Positions 9,586-18,160 of a stretch of 64,000 bases of DNA are shown piece by piece. The translations under genes were made by a program, and so were the position numbers. The notes below the pieces were generated by a model. That model was not told the DNA's origin. It did not search any database and worked only from the letters and a program-made list of their open reading frames with translations. The stretch is from Winogradskya consettensis (GTDB lineage: Bacteria > Actinomycetota > Actinomycetes > Mycobacteriales > Micromonosporaceae), in assembly GCF_018332715.1 (NCBI RefSeq), contig NZ_BOQP01000004.1, positions 62,001 through 126,000 of the forward strand. The letters run 5' to 3'. Numbering within the stretch: the first letter of the stretch is position 1; each line of letters opens with the position of its first letter.

Positions 9586-9923
9586 TCCGTGCTCCCTCGG
9601 TATCGATCTCCTTATCCGCAGCCGCGGACTTTACCCGGTCCATCCGGGACGGACAGCGCGGGGCGATGACTGTCCCACCAGGACACCCCACAGTTCCCGA
9701 TCAACGTTTCTTGGTAAACGTTTCCCGAAAAATGCGGACAGAGCAGGTCACCGGACGCCGGTAACTTACTGCCAGACAGGTTGCTGAAGGCCGCGTGATC
9801 TATCCCGGCCCCGCTCGTTCGGCCAATGTTGTGGTTACCGCCGGGGCGGCCGGAACACCGGTCACCCGGGCTCACCACTTCGAGGGGAAACCATTCCTCT
9901 CAGCACCGAAAGGGCTTGCGCAA
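9586..9923. promoter_or_regulatory. Intergenic control region ahead of the GGVDW peptide operon
   Basis: 338 bp without a gene. AACGTTTC occurs twice on the plus strand (9703-9710 and 9717-9724) at 14-bp spacing in a locally AT-richer patch that also forms the palindrome AAACGTTT. This is a candidate binding site for one of the two LuxR-type regulators. An AAAGGG 7-12 bases before 9924 is the likely ribosome site for the peptide. No good -10/-35 pair was picked out. Confidence 0.4.
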
Positions 9924-10208
9924 ATGAGCATCCAGAAGACCACCGCGACGTTCTTCGTCATCCTCGCCGGCGCCCTGCCGACGGTCGGCGCGGTGACCGC
10001 TGGGATCACTGCAGAGCTCGCCCGGCCCGCGGCTGCGGTCCTGTCGGACGGCGGAGTCGACTGGGAGCCGGCTCCCCTCGACGGCGACGTGGTGCTCGCG
10101 GACGGCGTCAGCGGGGACACCGAGGGCGGCGTCGACTGGCGGCACGCCACGGTCGCCGCCCTCGCGGACACCGACGGCGACGACGGTGACGGCGGCGTCG
10201 ACTGGTGA
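9924..10208 (+). CDS. 94-aa peptide precursor with three GGVDW repeats, the last at the C-terminus
   Basis: A short protein starting at ATG 9924 (AAAGGG upstream). Residues 6-30 form one hydrophobic segment (FFVILAGALPTVGAVTAGITA), consistent with a signal or anchor. The rest is acidic and low-complexity, with GGVDW at residues 43-47, 68-72 and 90-94; the final W is the last residue. No cysteines occur, and Ser/Thr/Lys are scarce in the tail. It is first in a run with the SHMT-like, MbtH and LuxR-ATPase genes. I do not recognise a family. The layout (leader, repeated motif, motif flush with the C-terminus) resembles either a multi-copy peptide signal precursor or a modified-peptide/carrier scaffold. 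Both readings are inference. An in-frame upstream ATC/ATG region exists but has no ribosome site. Confidence 0.75.
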   Translation: MSIQKTTATFFVILAGALPTVGAVTAGITAELARPAAAVLSDGGVDWEPAPLDGDVVLADGVSGDTEGGVDWRHATVAALADTDGDDGDGGVDW

Positions 10209-10280
10209 GCCCGCGGCCGGTCAGCCCACAGCCGGTTACCTGCCGCACCCAGCGCGGCCTTCTTCGAGGAGTTCCCGAGC

Positions 10281-11390
10281 ATGACCACAGCAGAGTTCAC
10301 CGGTACGACCACCGCGAGGCCCGATCCCCGATCCCCGGCCGGTGACCACCACGCCCTTCTCGACCTCACGCCGAACGCGAGCCTGCTCCCGGCCGTCCCG
10401 GCGGATTCGCTGCGGGGAACCACGACGGAGCTCGCCGAGGAACGTGCCCGGCAGGCCTTCGGCGCCCGGTACGCCGACCTCAGCCCGCACTCCCCCGCCG
10501 AGGCTCTCACCCACGTCCTCGCCGCGCTGGTCGAACCCGACGACGTGGTGTTCGACATCCGGATGACCCGCGGCCCGTCCCCCGACAGCGGCACCGCCGT
10601 CCGCGACTACGCCTCCGGCTGGCTCGGGTTCGGGCTGGACGGCCGGGACCGGGTGGACCTCGCCGCCGCGGCGGACCTCGCGGCCGAGCACCGTCCCGCC
10701 GTCATTCTCTGCGGCTCACCGTCCGACTCCCGGCTGCTCGACACCGCGGCCATGCGGGAGATCGCCGACTCGGTCGACGCCCTGCTCATCGCGGACGTCG
10801 CCGGGCTCACCGGCCTGATCGCCACCGGTCTGCACCCCAGCCCGGTCGACGACGCCCACGTCACCATCGCCTCGAGCGCCCCGCTCGGCGGGCCCCGCAG
10901 CGGCCTCGTGCTCAGCGGACGCGACGCCGCGATGCCCCTCGACGGCGGCCCGCGTACGCTGCGGCACCGCCTGCGCCGCGCCACCGCTCCCCTGCCCCGG
11001 CTCGGTTCCCGGGAGCTCGCCGCCCACGCCTTCGCCCTCACCGCCGCCGGCAGCGACGCGGCCCGCGCCACCGCGGAGCGCAGCGTCCGGCTCGCCCGTG
11101 CCCTCGCGAAGGAGCTCGTCGGCCACGGCCTCCGGGTCGTCTCCGGCGGCACCGACACCCACCTGGTGCCGATCGACCTCGAACCGCTGGGTCTGGACGC
11201 CGGGGAGGCCGAGAACCTGCTGCGTCGCGCGGCGATCCTGGCCGCCGGCTGCCGGGTCCCGTCCGTCACGCTGCCCGGTGCCACCGCACCCGGCCTGCTG
11301 CTCTCGACCGCCGCGGCCGCCCGCTGGGGCCTCGACGCCGATTCCGCACCCCGCCTCGCCCGCCTGGTCGACCAGGCTCTGCGCCGCTGA
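10281..11390 (+). CDS. Serine hydroxymethyltransferase-like protein lacking the PLP lysine
   Basis: A 369-aa fold-type I PLP-enzyme homologue closest to GlyA. Conserved traits are [16 protein letters not shown] at the N-terminus, the PLP-aspartate region [36 protein letters not shown] and [15 protein letters not shown]. In GlyA the internal aldimine lysine sits in TTTHKTLxGPRGG. The matching stretch here is [13 protein letters not shown], with alanine where the lysine should be. The nearby DMAH histidine is also replaced (DVAG). It is therefore probably catalytically unconventional or a binding pseudo-enzyme. ATG 10281 has GAGGAG upstream. It lies 72 bp after the peptide gene and 31 bp before mbtH, so it is likely cotranscribed. 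Confidence 0.85.
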   Translation: MTTAEFTGTTTARPDPRSPAGDHHALLDLTPNASLLPAVPADSLRGTTTELAEERARQAFGARYADLSPHSPAEALTHVLAALVEPDDVVFDIRMTRGPSPDSGTAVRDYASGWLGFGLDGRDRVDLAAAADLAAEHRPAVILCGSPSDSRLLDTAAMREIADSVDALLIADVAGLTGLIATGLHPSPVDDAHVTIASSAPLGGPRSGLVLSGRDAAMPLDGGPRTLRHRLRRATAPLPRLGSRELAAHAFALTAAGSDAARATAERSVRLARALAKELVGHGLRVVSGGTDTHLVPIDLEPLGLDAGEAENLLRRAAILAAGCRVPSVTLPGATAPGLLLSTAAAARWGLDADSAPRLARLVDQALRR

Positions 11391-11421
11391 CTCCCGCAAC
11401 CATCTCACCCAGGAGGTTCCT

Positions 11422-11619
11422 GTGCACGACACGACCGACGACCGCCCGCACGCCGTGGTGGTCAACCTCGAGGAGCAGTACTCGGTCTGGCCGGCCACGC
11501 GCGATGTCCCCGCCGGATGGCGGGCCACCGGGTTCACCGGCTCACGGGCCGAATGCCTGGCGCACATCGACGAGGTCTGGACCGACATGCGGCCGCTCAG
11601 CCTGCGTCACGCGAGCTGA
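11422..11619 (+). CDS. mbtH: MbtH-like NRPS partner protein
   Basis: A 65-aa MbtH-family protein: [30 protein letters not shown]...[18 protein letters not shown] contains all the family marks, namely NxEEQYSxWP, the three tryptophans and the [10 protein letters not shown] end. MbtH proteins bind and activate NRPS adenylation domains. The start is GTG at 11422, with AGGAGG ideally placed; the open frame continues upstream but without a site. It is probably the partner of the 3860-7930 NRPS, and this links the downstream operon to the NRPS. Confidence 0.96.
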   Translation: MHDTTDDRPHAVVVNLEEQYSVWPATRDVPAGWRATGFTGSRAECLAHIDEVWTDMRPLSLRHAS

Positions 11620-11647
11620 GCGAGCCCGGACAAGAGGGGAGACCACA

Positions 11648-14299
11648 GTGACTGCCGGCACGCACAGCCGTGAGTTCGTCGGACGGCCCACGCAACGAGC
11701 GCTGCTGGAGGAATGCCTGCGGCGGAGCGCGGATCAGGCGACCCTGATCGACGTGGCCGGGGAGCCCGGGATCGGCAAGACCCGGTTGCTCGAGGAGTGG
11801 GCGCAGGCAGCCCGTGCGGCCGGCGTCACCGTGGACACCGAAGCGACCACTCCGGCCGGGCGGGTGGTCATCATCGACGACCTGCACCTGGCCGACGCGG
11901 CCACCGCGGCCCGGGTCCTGGAGCTGCTCCGGCGGCCGGCGGCCACCGGCGGCGTCCTGATCCTGGCGTACCGGCCCCGGCAGACCGACCCGGGGCTGCT
12001 GGCCGCCATCGCGAGCGCCGCGGCCCGCTGGTCCGCGCACCACCTGCCGCTCGGTCCGCTGACCCGGGGCGAGTCCACCGCCCTCGTCGGCGCGCAGCTC
12101 TGCGGCCACCACCGCGCCACCTGTTACGAGGAGAGCGGCGGCATCCCCCGCTACCTGGAGATCCTGGCCGCCACCTGCAGCGAGGGCGGCTGCCGGCCGA
12201 CCGACTCCACCGACGCCCTGGTGCCGCAGCTGGCCGCGGCCCCGCTGCTGGCCGAGCTCGGCCGGTTGCCGGAATCCACCCGCCTGGTCGCGCACGCCGC
12301 CGCCGTCCTCGGCGACCCGCTGTCCCCGGGACTGCTGCCGGAGGTCGCGCAGCTCGACCTCGCCGGTGTCCTCGACGCCATGGACGAGCTGCTCGCCGAG
12401 GACGTGCTGCGCCCCGGGCCCGCCACCGGATCGTTCGTCTTCCGGCACCCGGTGCTGCGCCGCGTCTGTTACAGCGCCGCCCGCGGTGGCTGGCGGCTCG
12501 GCGCCCACCAGCGCGCCGCGACCGCCCTGCACCGCTCCGGCGCCGCCGCCACCGAGTACGCGGACCACGTGCAACGCGCCGTGACCGCCACGGACGGGTC
12601 CGGCCTGACCGTTCTGACCGAGGCGGCCGAGGCGGCGAGCACAGCCGCCCCCGCGACCGCGGCGAACTGGTACGACGCCGCCCTGCGGCTGCTCCCCCCG
12701 GACCCCGCCAACCGCCGGCAACGCGCCGGCCTGCTCCTCGGCCTGATCACCACCACCGGGTCCACCGGCCGCTACGCCGAGTGCCGCGCCGCCCTGGAGC
12801 AGCACGCCACGCTGGCCGCCGGCACCGAGTACGGCACGCAGTCCACCACCGCGACGCTCTGGCACGCCCGGATGACCATGCTGGACGGCCGGCGCGAGGC
12901 CGCCCGCGACCACCTGCGCGCGGCCCTGGCCACCGATCCCGGTCACCGCGAGGCCGCCCGGCTGATGGTGGAGCTAGCCGCGCAGGCGGTGCAGGGTGGC
13001 GTGCTCGCGTTCGACGACCCCGCCCACGCCGACCTCGACGCGTGGTGCGACGACGCGGTCATGGCGACCGCGAGCGGGGAGGACGAGCTGCTGCGGGCGT
13101 ACGCGCTGACCGTCAAGGCAACCGTCCGGCTGGCTCACGGCGGGGTCACCGCCGCTCAGCGTGGCAGCCACGCCGCCGCGCAGATCGTGGACTCCCGGGC
13201 CGACACCCAGGTCGCCTCGCGCCTGGAGGCGCTGGTCGCGCTGGGCTGGCTGGAGGTTCACCTCGAGCGGTACGCCGCCGCGACCCGCCACTTCGGCCGG
13301 GCCCGCGCCGTCGCGATCGCCACCGGCCGCCGTCCGGTCGTCCTGGCCGCCGCCATCGGTCTCGGCCGGGTCCAACTGCTCCGCGGTGACCTCTCCGCGG
13401 CGCAGCTGCACGCCGAGGAGGCTCTGCGCCTGACCGACATAGCCCCGGCCGCCGAACCCCTCGCCGCCGCCCGGTGCCTGAGTGCCGCCGTCTCCGCGGA
13501 GACCGGCGACGTCACCACCGCGGTCGACCAGGCCCGGGCCGCCCTCGCCGCCCTGGCCGGAGCGACCGGCAGCCCCTGGTACGCGCAGGCCCGGACCACC
13601 CTGACCGGCACGCAGATCGCCGCCGGAGCCGCCGCGTCCTGCGGTTCCGCTCCGGAGCACCCGGCACCGAGCTGGGACACCGTGGCCGGGCCGGTGCTCG
13701 CCGGCCGGATCGCGGCCGCCACCGGTGACGACGACCGGGCCCGCGAGCTCGCCGCCCGCGCGCAGCAGGCCGCGGCCGATTCGGGGCTACCCGGGCAGAT
13801 CGCCGAAGCCTCGCTGTTCGCGGCCGAGGTCGCCGCGCGCCCCTCGGACGCGCTGACGCTGGCCGCCATCGCCGGAACCGCCGCGGCCACGGCCGACCGG
13901 CAGCTGCTCATGGGCCGGGCCCGGCTGGCCGCCGGGCGCGCGCTGACGGCGCTCGGCGATCCGGCCCGGGCCACCGAGCACCTCACCGCGGCGGCGGAGG
14001 TCGCCACCCGGACGGGCTCCGGCTCCCTCGCCCTGGCGGTCACGGCCGCGGCGCCGGTGCAGGAGGAGCAACTGGTGCTGAGCAAGCGGGAATTCGAGAT
14101 AGCCCAGCTGGTCAGCCTGGGCCGGACGAACCGGCAGATCGCCCGGACCCTGGAGGTCAGTCACAAGACGATCGAGACCCACCTCGGGCGCATCTTCGTC
14201 AAGCTGGATGTCTCGTCCCGCGCCGAGATCGCCAACATGGTGGGGCGAGCCGTCGTCGCAGCCCGGCCCGCCCGCGTCACGAGCCGGCCCACCCCCTGA
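11648..14299 (+). CDS. Large ATP-binding LuxR-family regulator (LAL type)
   Basis: An 883-aa regulator. An N-terminal AAA/NACHT-like ATPase has Walker A GEPGIGKTRL (about residues 38-47) and Walker B VVIIDDLHL. A long alpha-helical TPR-like middle (many AAARxxxELA repeats) follows, then a C-terminal LuxR helix-turn-helix (LSKREFEIAQLVSLGRTNRQIARTLEVSHKTIETHLGRIFVKL). LAL proteins are usually pathway-specific activators of biosynthetic clusters. GTG at 11648 is chosen because REFVGR, the usual family N-terminus, follows directly and the MbtH gene ends 28 bp upstream. It is last in the peptide operon. Confidence 0.93.
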   Translation: MTAGTHSREFVGRPTQRALLEECLRRSADQATLIDVAGEPGIGKTRLLEEWAQAARAAGVTVDTEATTPAGRVVIIDDLHLADAATAARVLELLRRPAATGGVLILAYRPRQTDPGLLAAIASAAARWSAHHLPLGPLTRGESTALVGAQLCGHHRATCYEESGGIPRYLEILAATCSEGGCRPTDSTDALVPQLAAAPLLAELGRLPESTRLVAHAAAVLGDPLSPGLLPEVAQLDLAGVLDAMDELLAEDVLRPGPATGSFVFRHPVLRRVCYSAARGGWRLGAHQRAATALHRSGAAATEYADHVQRAVTATDGSGLTVLTEAAEAASTAAPATAANWYDAALRLLPPDPANRRQRAGLLLGLITTTGSTGRYAECRAALEQHATLAAGTEYGTQSTTATLWHARMTMLDGRREAARDHLRAALATDPGHREAARLMVELAAQAVQGGVLAFDDPAHADLDAWCDDAVMATASGEDELLRAYALTVKATVRLAHGGVTAAQRGSHAAAQIVDSRADTQVASRLEALVALGWLEVHLERYAAATRHFGRARAVAIATGRRPVVLAAAIGLGRVQLLRGDLSAAQLHAEEALRLTDIAPAAEPLAAARCLSAAVSAETGDVTTAVDQARAALAALAGATGSPWYAQARTTLTGTQIAAGAAASCGSAPEHPAPSWDTVAGPVLAGRIAAATGDDDRARELAARAQQAAADSGLPGQIAEASLFAAEVAARPSDALTLAAIAGTAAATADRQLLMGRARLAAGRALTALGDPARATEHLTAAAEVATRTGSGSLALAVTAAAPVQEEQLVLSKREFEIAQLVSLGRTNRQIARTLEVSHKTIETHLGRIFVKLDVSSRAEIANMVGRAVVAARPARVTSRPTP

Positions 14300-14302
14300 G
14301 AA

Positions 14303-14737
14303 TCAGCTTCTCCGGCGCCGCGGCTCGTCGTACTGGACCAGCTCCATCAGGGAATTGACGGGCTCCGGCAGATAGAGGAACTGAACCCGCATTCCGGGGC
14401 GCGCGCCGGGATGCGGATCCTCGTCGATGCGCACGAACCCCGCCGCCACCAGCTCCTCGGCGTCGGCGTCCAGGTCGTCGACCTCGAAGGCCACGTGGTA
14501 GAGCCCGGGGCCGCGGGTGCTCAGCGGCACCGCGATCGCCGAGTCGTCCCGCGTCGGCGCGACCAGCTCCACCGCGGTCTCGCGGGCGTCGTCCGAGAAC
14601 TGCCAGAAGTCACACGACACGCCGTACGCGTCGGCGACCCCCTGGTCGGTGAGCGACATGCCCAGCAGCTTCATGAAGGTGCCGGCGCGAGCGGGATCGT
14701 CGGTCATGAGTCCAACATGGTCAATACCTAGGAACAT
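14303..14737 (-). CDS. VOC/glyoxalase-family protein (methylmalonyl-CoA epimerase-like)
   Basis: A 144-aa VOC protein opening with MFLGIDHVGLMTDD, the usual metal-histidine strand, with GLYHVAFEVDDLDA and FLYLPEPVNSLMELVQY later. That is the order seen in methylmalonyl-CoA epimerases and related lactoylglutathione lyases. The substrate is unassigned. ATG 14737 starts exactly at the family N-terminus. An in-frame GTG at 14764 overlaps the upstream stop (GTGA) and could be a coupled start adding nine residues. It follows the HEAT-repeat gene in the same direction and is convergent with the LuxR-ATPase gene. Confidence 0.85.
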   Translation of the reverse strand: MFLGIDHVGLMTDDPARAGTFMKLLGMSLTDQGVADAYGVSCDFWQFSDDARETAVELVAPTRDDSAIAVPLSTRGPGLYHVAFEVDDLDADAEELVAAGFVRIDEDPHPGARPGMRVQFLYLPEPVNSLMELVQYDEPRRRRS

Positions 14738-14760
14738 GGCGGCCAGCGTACCGGCCCGGA

Positions 14761-15825
14761 TCACCCGGCCACGAGGTCGAACCCGGCGCTGTCCGTGACG
14801 ATGCCGTTGACCTGCAGCGCGATCGCATGGGGACCCGGGTGGTACCGGCGGGTGGTGATGACGCGGAACGAGTGCTCACGGCGTACCTCGAGAGTTTCGC
14901 CTGGTTCGAGGGTTGTGGTCGTGAGTTTGAAGGTCTTCGCCGTGCGGGAGCCGTTGGCCTTGTGGTGGAACACGACATAGTCCACGGCGAGCCGGGCGTC
15001 CGTGGCACCGGTGTTGCGGACCGTCGCGCGGAACTCGACCGCCTCGCCGATCGGCACGACGTCGCGGTTCACCGCCGGGCCTTCCACCTCGAGCGACGAG
15101 GCCTCCGCCGAGAAACCAAGCAGGGCCAGGGCACGTGCATCACCCCTCTTGATGAGCGTACGCAACCCGTGCCGCACCACCCGCCCGGTGTTCTCGTCCG
15201 GCGCGTCCAGCCACCGCCCGGCCACCTCGGCGACCAGCCCCGCATGATCCCGGCTGAGATCGTTGAGGTGGTTCGCGACCGAGCGCCGCACGTACTCGCT
15301 GGGGTCGCGGTAGAGCGCGTCGAGGATCGCCACGGTCGCCCCGGGCCGCGCGATGATCCCGGGCACCCGCACCGACCAGGGCAGATACGGCCGGGTGCCC
15401 TCCGAGGCGAGCCGGCGCACGTCGACGTCGTCCGAGGCCGTCCACGCCAGCGCCGTCGCCAGCGCCCGGTCGAGGTCGTGGCGCAGCAGCGCCCGGATCG
15501 CGAACTCGGCGGTGAGCAGCCCGGTCAGCTCGGCCATCATCGCCATCGCGTCGTCGAACGCAGCCTCGCCCCCGTCGGCGACTGCCCTGGCCGCGACCGC
15601 CGAGGTGACCGGCCAGATCATCCAGCCGCCGAACCCCGCGAACTCGGTGCGGGCTGCCCGCACGACGCGCGCGAGGTCGGCGTAGCTGCCCGGCACATCG
15701 GTGAGGATCGCGTCGCGCAGCAGGTCGGCCCGCTCCCGCAACGAGAGGCCGTCGAGGGCTGCGGCCGCCGTGCGCAGGGCCTTCAGCGGATTCCCCGGAG
15801 CAGCCCGTGCGCCGACGTGGGCCAT
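14761..15825 (-). CDS. AlkC-like DNA alkylation repair HEAT-repeat protein
   Basis: A 354-aa protein of the HEAT-like-repeat DNA glycosylase superfamily (AlkC/AlkD), which removes alkylated bases. Typical stretches are LADVxGSYADLARVVRAA, FGGWMIWPVTSAVAARAV, an RHDLDRALATALAWTASDDVDVRRLASEGTRP-type repeat, and YVRRSVANHLNDLSRDHAGLV. The last third (about residues 240-354: NRDVVPIGEAVEFRATVRNTG) is an Ig-like domain as in AlkC-group members. ATG 15825 has GAAGGG at good distance; the in-frame ATG at 15843 overlaps the divergent gene start and has no site. It diverges from the 94-aa gene with 16 bp between start codons. Confidence 0.82.
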   Translation of the reverse strand: MAHVGARAAPGNPLKALRTAAAALDGLSLRERADLLRDAILTDVPGSYADLARVVRAARTEFAGFGGWMIWPVTSAVAARAVADGGEAAFDDAMAMMAELTGLLTAEFAIRALLRHDLDRALATALAWTASDDVDVRRLASEGTRPYLPWSVRVPGIIARPGATVAILDALYRDPSEYVRRSVANHLNDLSRDHAGLVAEVAGRWLDAPDENTGRVVRHGLRTLIKRGDARALALLGFSAEASSLEVEGPAVNRDVVPIGEAVEFRATVRNTGATDARLAVDYVVFHHKANGSRTAKTFKLTTTTLEPGETLEVRREHSFRVITTRRYHPGPHAIALQVNGIVTDSAGFDLVAG

Positions 15826-15841
15826 GCGGCACCCTTCGAGC

Positions 15842-16126
15842 ATGGATGCCGCTCAGCCCTTCCCCACTCGCCGCGAGATCGATGTCTGGATCACGGCCGT
15901 CCTTGCCGGCACCCGCACGCGCGACGAGGCGGACCGGTGGGCGGCCCAGTGGCACAGAGCCTCGGCCGGCGGGGTCGAGGATGAAGTCGCCTGGTGGGCA
16001 CTTGACCTGCTACATGGCATTGACATGCCTGCGGGCCCTGATGGCACCTTCATTCACGACGACGACCAAGTGCGCCAGTGGCTCAGCGAGTTCCGTAGGC
16101 GCTGTGGGCTCACCCCGCTCCGGTGA
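15842..16126 (+). CDS. Hypothetical 94-aa protein
   Basis: A small soluble protein, ATG 15842, with conserved-looking WAAQWHRA, VAWWALDLLHGIDMP and DDDQVRQWLSEFRRRC. The pattern matches many small uncharacterised actinobacterial proteins, some encoded near toxin or repair genes. No signal peptide and no membrane segment. It is transcribed divergently from the AlkC-like gene. Function unknown. Confidence 0.7.
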   Translation: MDAAQPFPTRREIDVWITAVLAGTRTRDEADRWAAQWHRASAGGVEDEVAWWALDLLHGIDMPAGPDGTFIHDDDQVRQWLSEFRRRCGLTPLR

Positions 16127-16152
16127 CGTCTGGTCGTACAGCCGCTCGCGGG

Positions 16153-17106
16153 TCAGGGCAATATGACGACCTGAGCCGCGTACGAGAGGCCGGCGCCGAA
16201 GCCGACGAGCAGTGCGGGACCCGATGTGTCGGGCAGGGCTGCCATGGCCTGGGGGATGGAAGCCGCGCCGGTGTTGCCGTTGGTCGTGATGTCAGTGGCC
16301 ACTCGCACGTGCGGGCCGAGTCCCAGGGCCTTTGCGGTGGCCGAGATGATGCGCAGGTTGGCCTGGTGGGGGATGAAAGCCGCAAGGTCGTCCGCCGAGA
16401 TGCCCGCCGCGTCCAGCGCGCGCCTGGCCAGGTCGGGAACGATGGAGGTCGCCCAGCGGAAGACCTCAGGGCCGGCCATGCGCAGGATGCCCGCTTCGTC
16501 GTACCGCAGCAACTCGCTCCCGGAGCCGTCGGCACCCCACACCACCGGGCCGATATCGCACGTCTGCGCCGGACCGATGACCACCGCGCCCGCGCCGTCG
16601 CCGAACAGGAACGCCGTGCCGCGGTCACGCTCGTCGACGATGTCGGTCATGCGCTCGGCGCCGACCAGGACCACGTAACCGGCCGAGCCGCTGCGGACGA
16701 GCGCGTCGGCGGTCGCAAGGGCGTACGGGAATCCGGCGCATGCCGCTCCCAGATCCATCGCGGCAGCCTCGGTGGCTCCCAACGCGTCGGCCACCAGGGG
16801 TGCTGCGGTGGTCGCGCGGCCACGGTGGGACATCGTCGCCACCAGGACGGCCGAGACGTCGCACGGGTCAACGCCCGCACCGGCCAGGGCCTTGGAGGCC
16901 GCCGCCGTGGCCATCATGACCACGTCCTCGTCGGCTGCCGCGCGCCGGCGCGACTCGATCCCGCAGCGGCGGCGGATCCATTCGTCGCTCGACTCGATCA
17001 GGGCGGCGATCGCCTCGTTGCCCACTTCGGTTCGCGGGCGGTACGAGGCCACGCTCAGGATGCGCGATCCGGGGTGACCGGCACGGCGCTGCAAAGGATG
17101 GGCCAT
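16153..17106 (-). CDS. 3-oxoacyl-ACP synthase III (FabH/KAS III family)
   Basis: A 317-aa thiolase-fold condensing enzyme. The catalytic triad is complete: Cys near residue 123 in DLGAACAGFPYAL, His in AFIPHQAN, and Asn in TNGNTGAAS. The family N-terminus (SRILSVASYRPRTEVGN, SSDEWIRRRCGIESRR) and the GAGAVVIGP glycine loop are present. KAS III enzymes start fatty-acid or polyketide chains from acyl-CoA. With no ACP or other fatty-acid gene nearby, it is a stand-alone paralogue, perhaps for a specialised starter. ATG 17106 is given; an in-frame ATG at 17124 is equally possible, and neither has a strong ribosome site. Confidence 0.93.
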   Translation of the reverse strand: MAHPLQRRAGHPGSRILSVASYRPRTEVGNEAIAALIESSDEWIRRRCGIESRRRAAADEDVVMMATAAASKALAGAGVDPCDVSAVLVATMSHRGRATTAAPLVADALGATEAAAMDLGAACAGFPYALATADALVRSGSAGYVVLVGAERMTDIVDERDRGTAFLFGDGAGAVVIGPAQTCDIGPVVWGADGSGSELLRYDEAGILRMAGPEVFRWATSIVPDLARRALDAAGISADDLAAFIPHQANLRIISATAKALGLGPHVRVATDITTNGNTGAASIPQAMAALPDTSGPALLVGFGAGLSYAAQVVILP

Positions 17107-17209
17107 GACTAGCGATCCAAGCATGCCCGGCTGGGTGCCCTCCGCTCTCGAAGTTCCTCGCCGGTAACCAAGCGTTCAGGCGGGCGTGGAGCAGACCCAG
17201 CCTTGCCGG

Positions 17210-18079
17210 TCATCCCCGACCCTCATAGCTGACCGCTGCCGGCAGGTCCCGCAGCAGCATCGCGTCGAGGGAGTCCGGTTTGGCGGTGGCAGGGGCGGTC
17301 GCGTGGGCGGTCGCGAAGGACCACACCACCTTGATCAGCGCGTCCGGGGCCTCGATCTGCGGCAGGTGGCCGGCCTCCGGGATCAGCGTGAACTCCGCGC
17401 CGGGGATCGCCGCCGCGAACGCGCGGCCGAAGTCGGGGTCGCCGATCCGGTCGGCCTCGCCCCACACGACGAGCGTCGGGGTGGTCACCGCGGCGAGCCG
17501 GCCGGCCAGCGTCGGGTCGGTCATCGCCTGGCCGGCGTACACCCCGAGGGTGATCCGGTTGCCTGCCATGGCCTCGCGGACCGGCGGGGGCAGCTTGGCC
17601 GGGTCGATGCCGTACTTCTCCGGGTCGTGATAGCTGTGCTGGGCGACCTCGGCCGGGGTGAGGGAGTAGAAGTCGGGCAGCGGGTGGCCGGGCACGTCGA
17701 TGCCGACACCGTCGACCACGATGTAGCTGCTGACCCGGGGTGAGTGCAGCAGGGCCATCTCGGCGGTGATCCAGCCTCCGATCGAGTTGCCGACAACCGT
17801 CACATCGTTCAGGTCAAGTGCATCGAGCAGCGCAACGTACGCCGCGGCGAGCCCGGCGACCGTGTGGAGCGCGTCGGGGCGCGGGGTGCCGTTGAACCCG
17901 GGGTGGATCGGGGTGAACACGTGGGCGTGCTCGGCGTCCGCGAACCGGTCGGCCCAGGGGTTCACGGTGAGGGGACCGCCGCCGCCGTGCAGCAGCAGAA
18001 CAGGGTGTCCCTCGCCGCGGTCGGTGACGGTGAGGTCGACAACGCCGACGCCGGGGACGGTGATCGTGTGGACAGTCAT
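17210..18079 (-). CDS. Alpha/beta-fold hydrolase
   Basis: A 289-aa alpha/beta hydrolase with the oxyanion loop LLLHGGGGPLTVNPWA, nucleophile elbow VVGNSIGGWITAEMAL, acid in WGEADRIGDPDFG and histidine in PEAGHLPQIEAP. It resembles C-C bond hydrolases (MhpC/BphD) and haloperoxidase-like esterases; the substrate is not assignable. ATG 18079. It is divergent from a MarR gene, with a 13-bp-arm palindrome between them, so the MarR protein very likely controls it. Confidence 0.9.
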   Translation of the reverse strand: MTVHTITVPGVGVVDLTVTDRGEGHPVLLLHGGGGPLTVNPWADRFADAEHAHVFTPIHPGFNGTPRPDALHTVAGLAAAYVALLDALDLNDVTVVGNSIGGWITAEMALLHSPRVSSYIVVDGVGIDVPGHPLPDFYSLTPAEVAQHSYHDPEKYGIDPAKLPPPVREAMAGNRITLGVYAGQAMTDPTLAGRLAAVTTPTLVVWGEADRIGDPDFGRAFAAAIPGAEFTLIPEAGHLPQIEAPDALIKVVWSFATAHATAPATAKPDSLDAMLLRDLPAAVSYEGRG

Positions 18080-18101
18080 GGCGGGTTCTCCTTGCGTGTT
18101 G

Positions 18102-18133
18102 ATATAAGGAACCTTAGATCAGGTTCCTTATAT
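18102..18133. promoter_or_regulatory. MarR operator palindrome
   Basis: Perfect inverted repeat ATATAAGGAACCT (18102-18114), 6-base spacer TAGATC, AGGTTCCTTATAT (18121-18133). It lies between the divergent hydrolase and MarR starts, an arrangement typical of MarR autoregulation. Confidence 0.88.
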
Positions 18134-18160
18134 ACGCAACCTTGGGATACGCTCCGATCC

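Noticed and set aside
9011..9691. Alternative minus-strand frame through the 21-bp array (LGVREGC repeats)
   Set aside because: The repeat peptide is only the array translated in another frame; the VOC frame is the real one.
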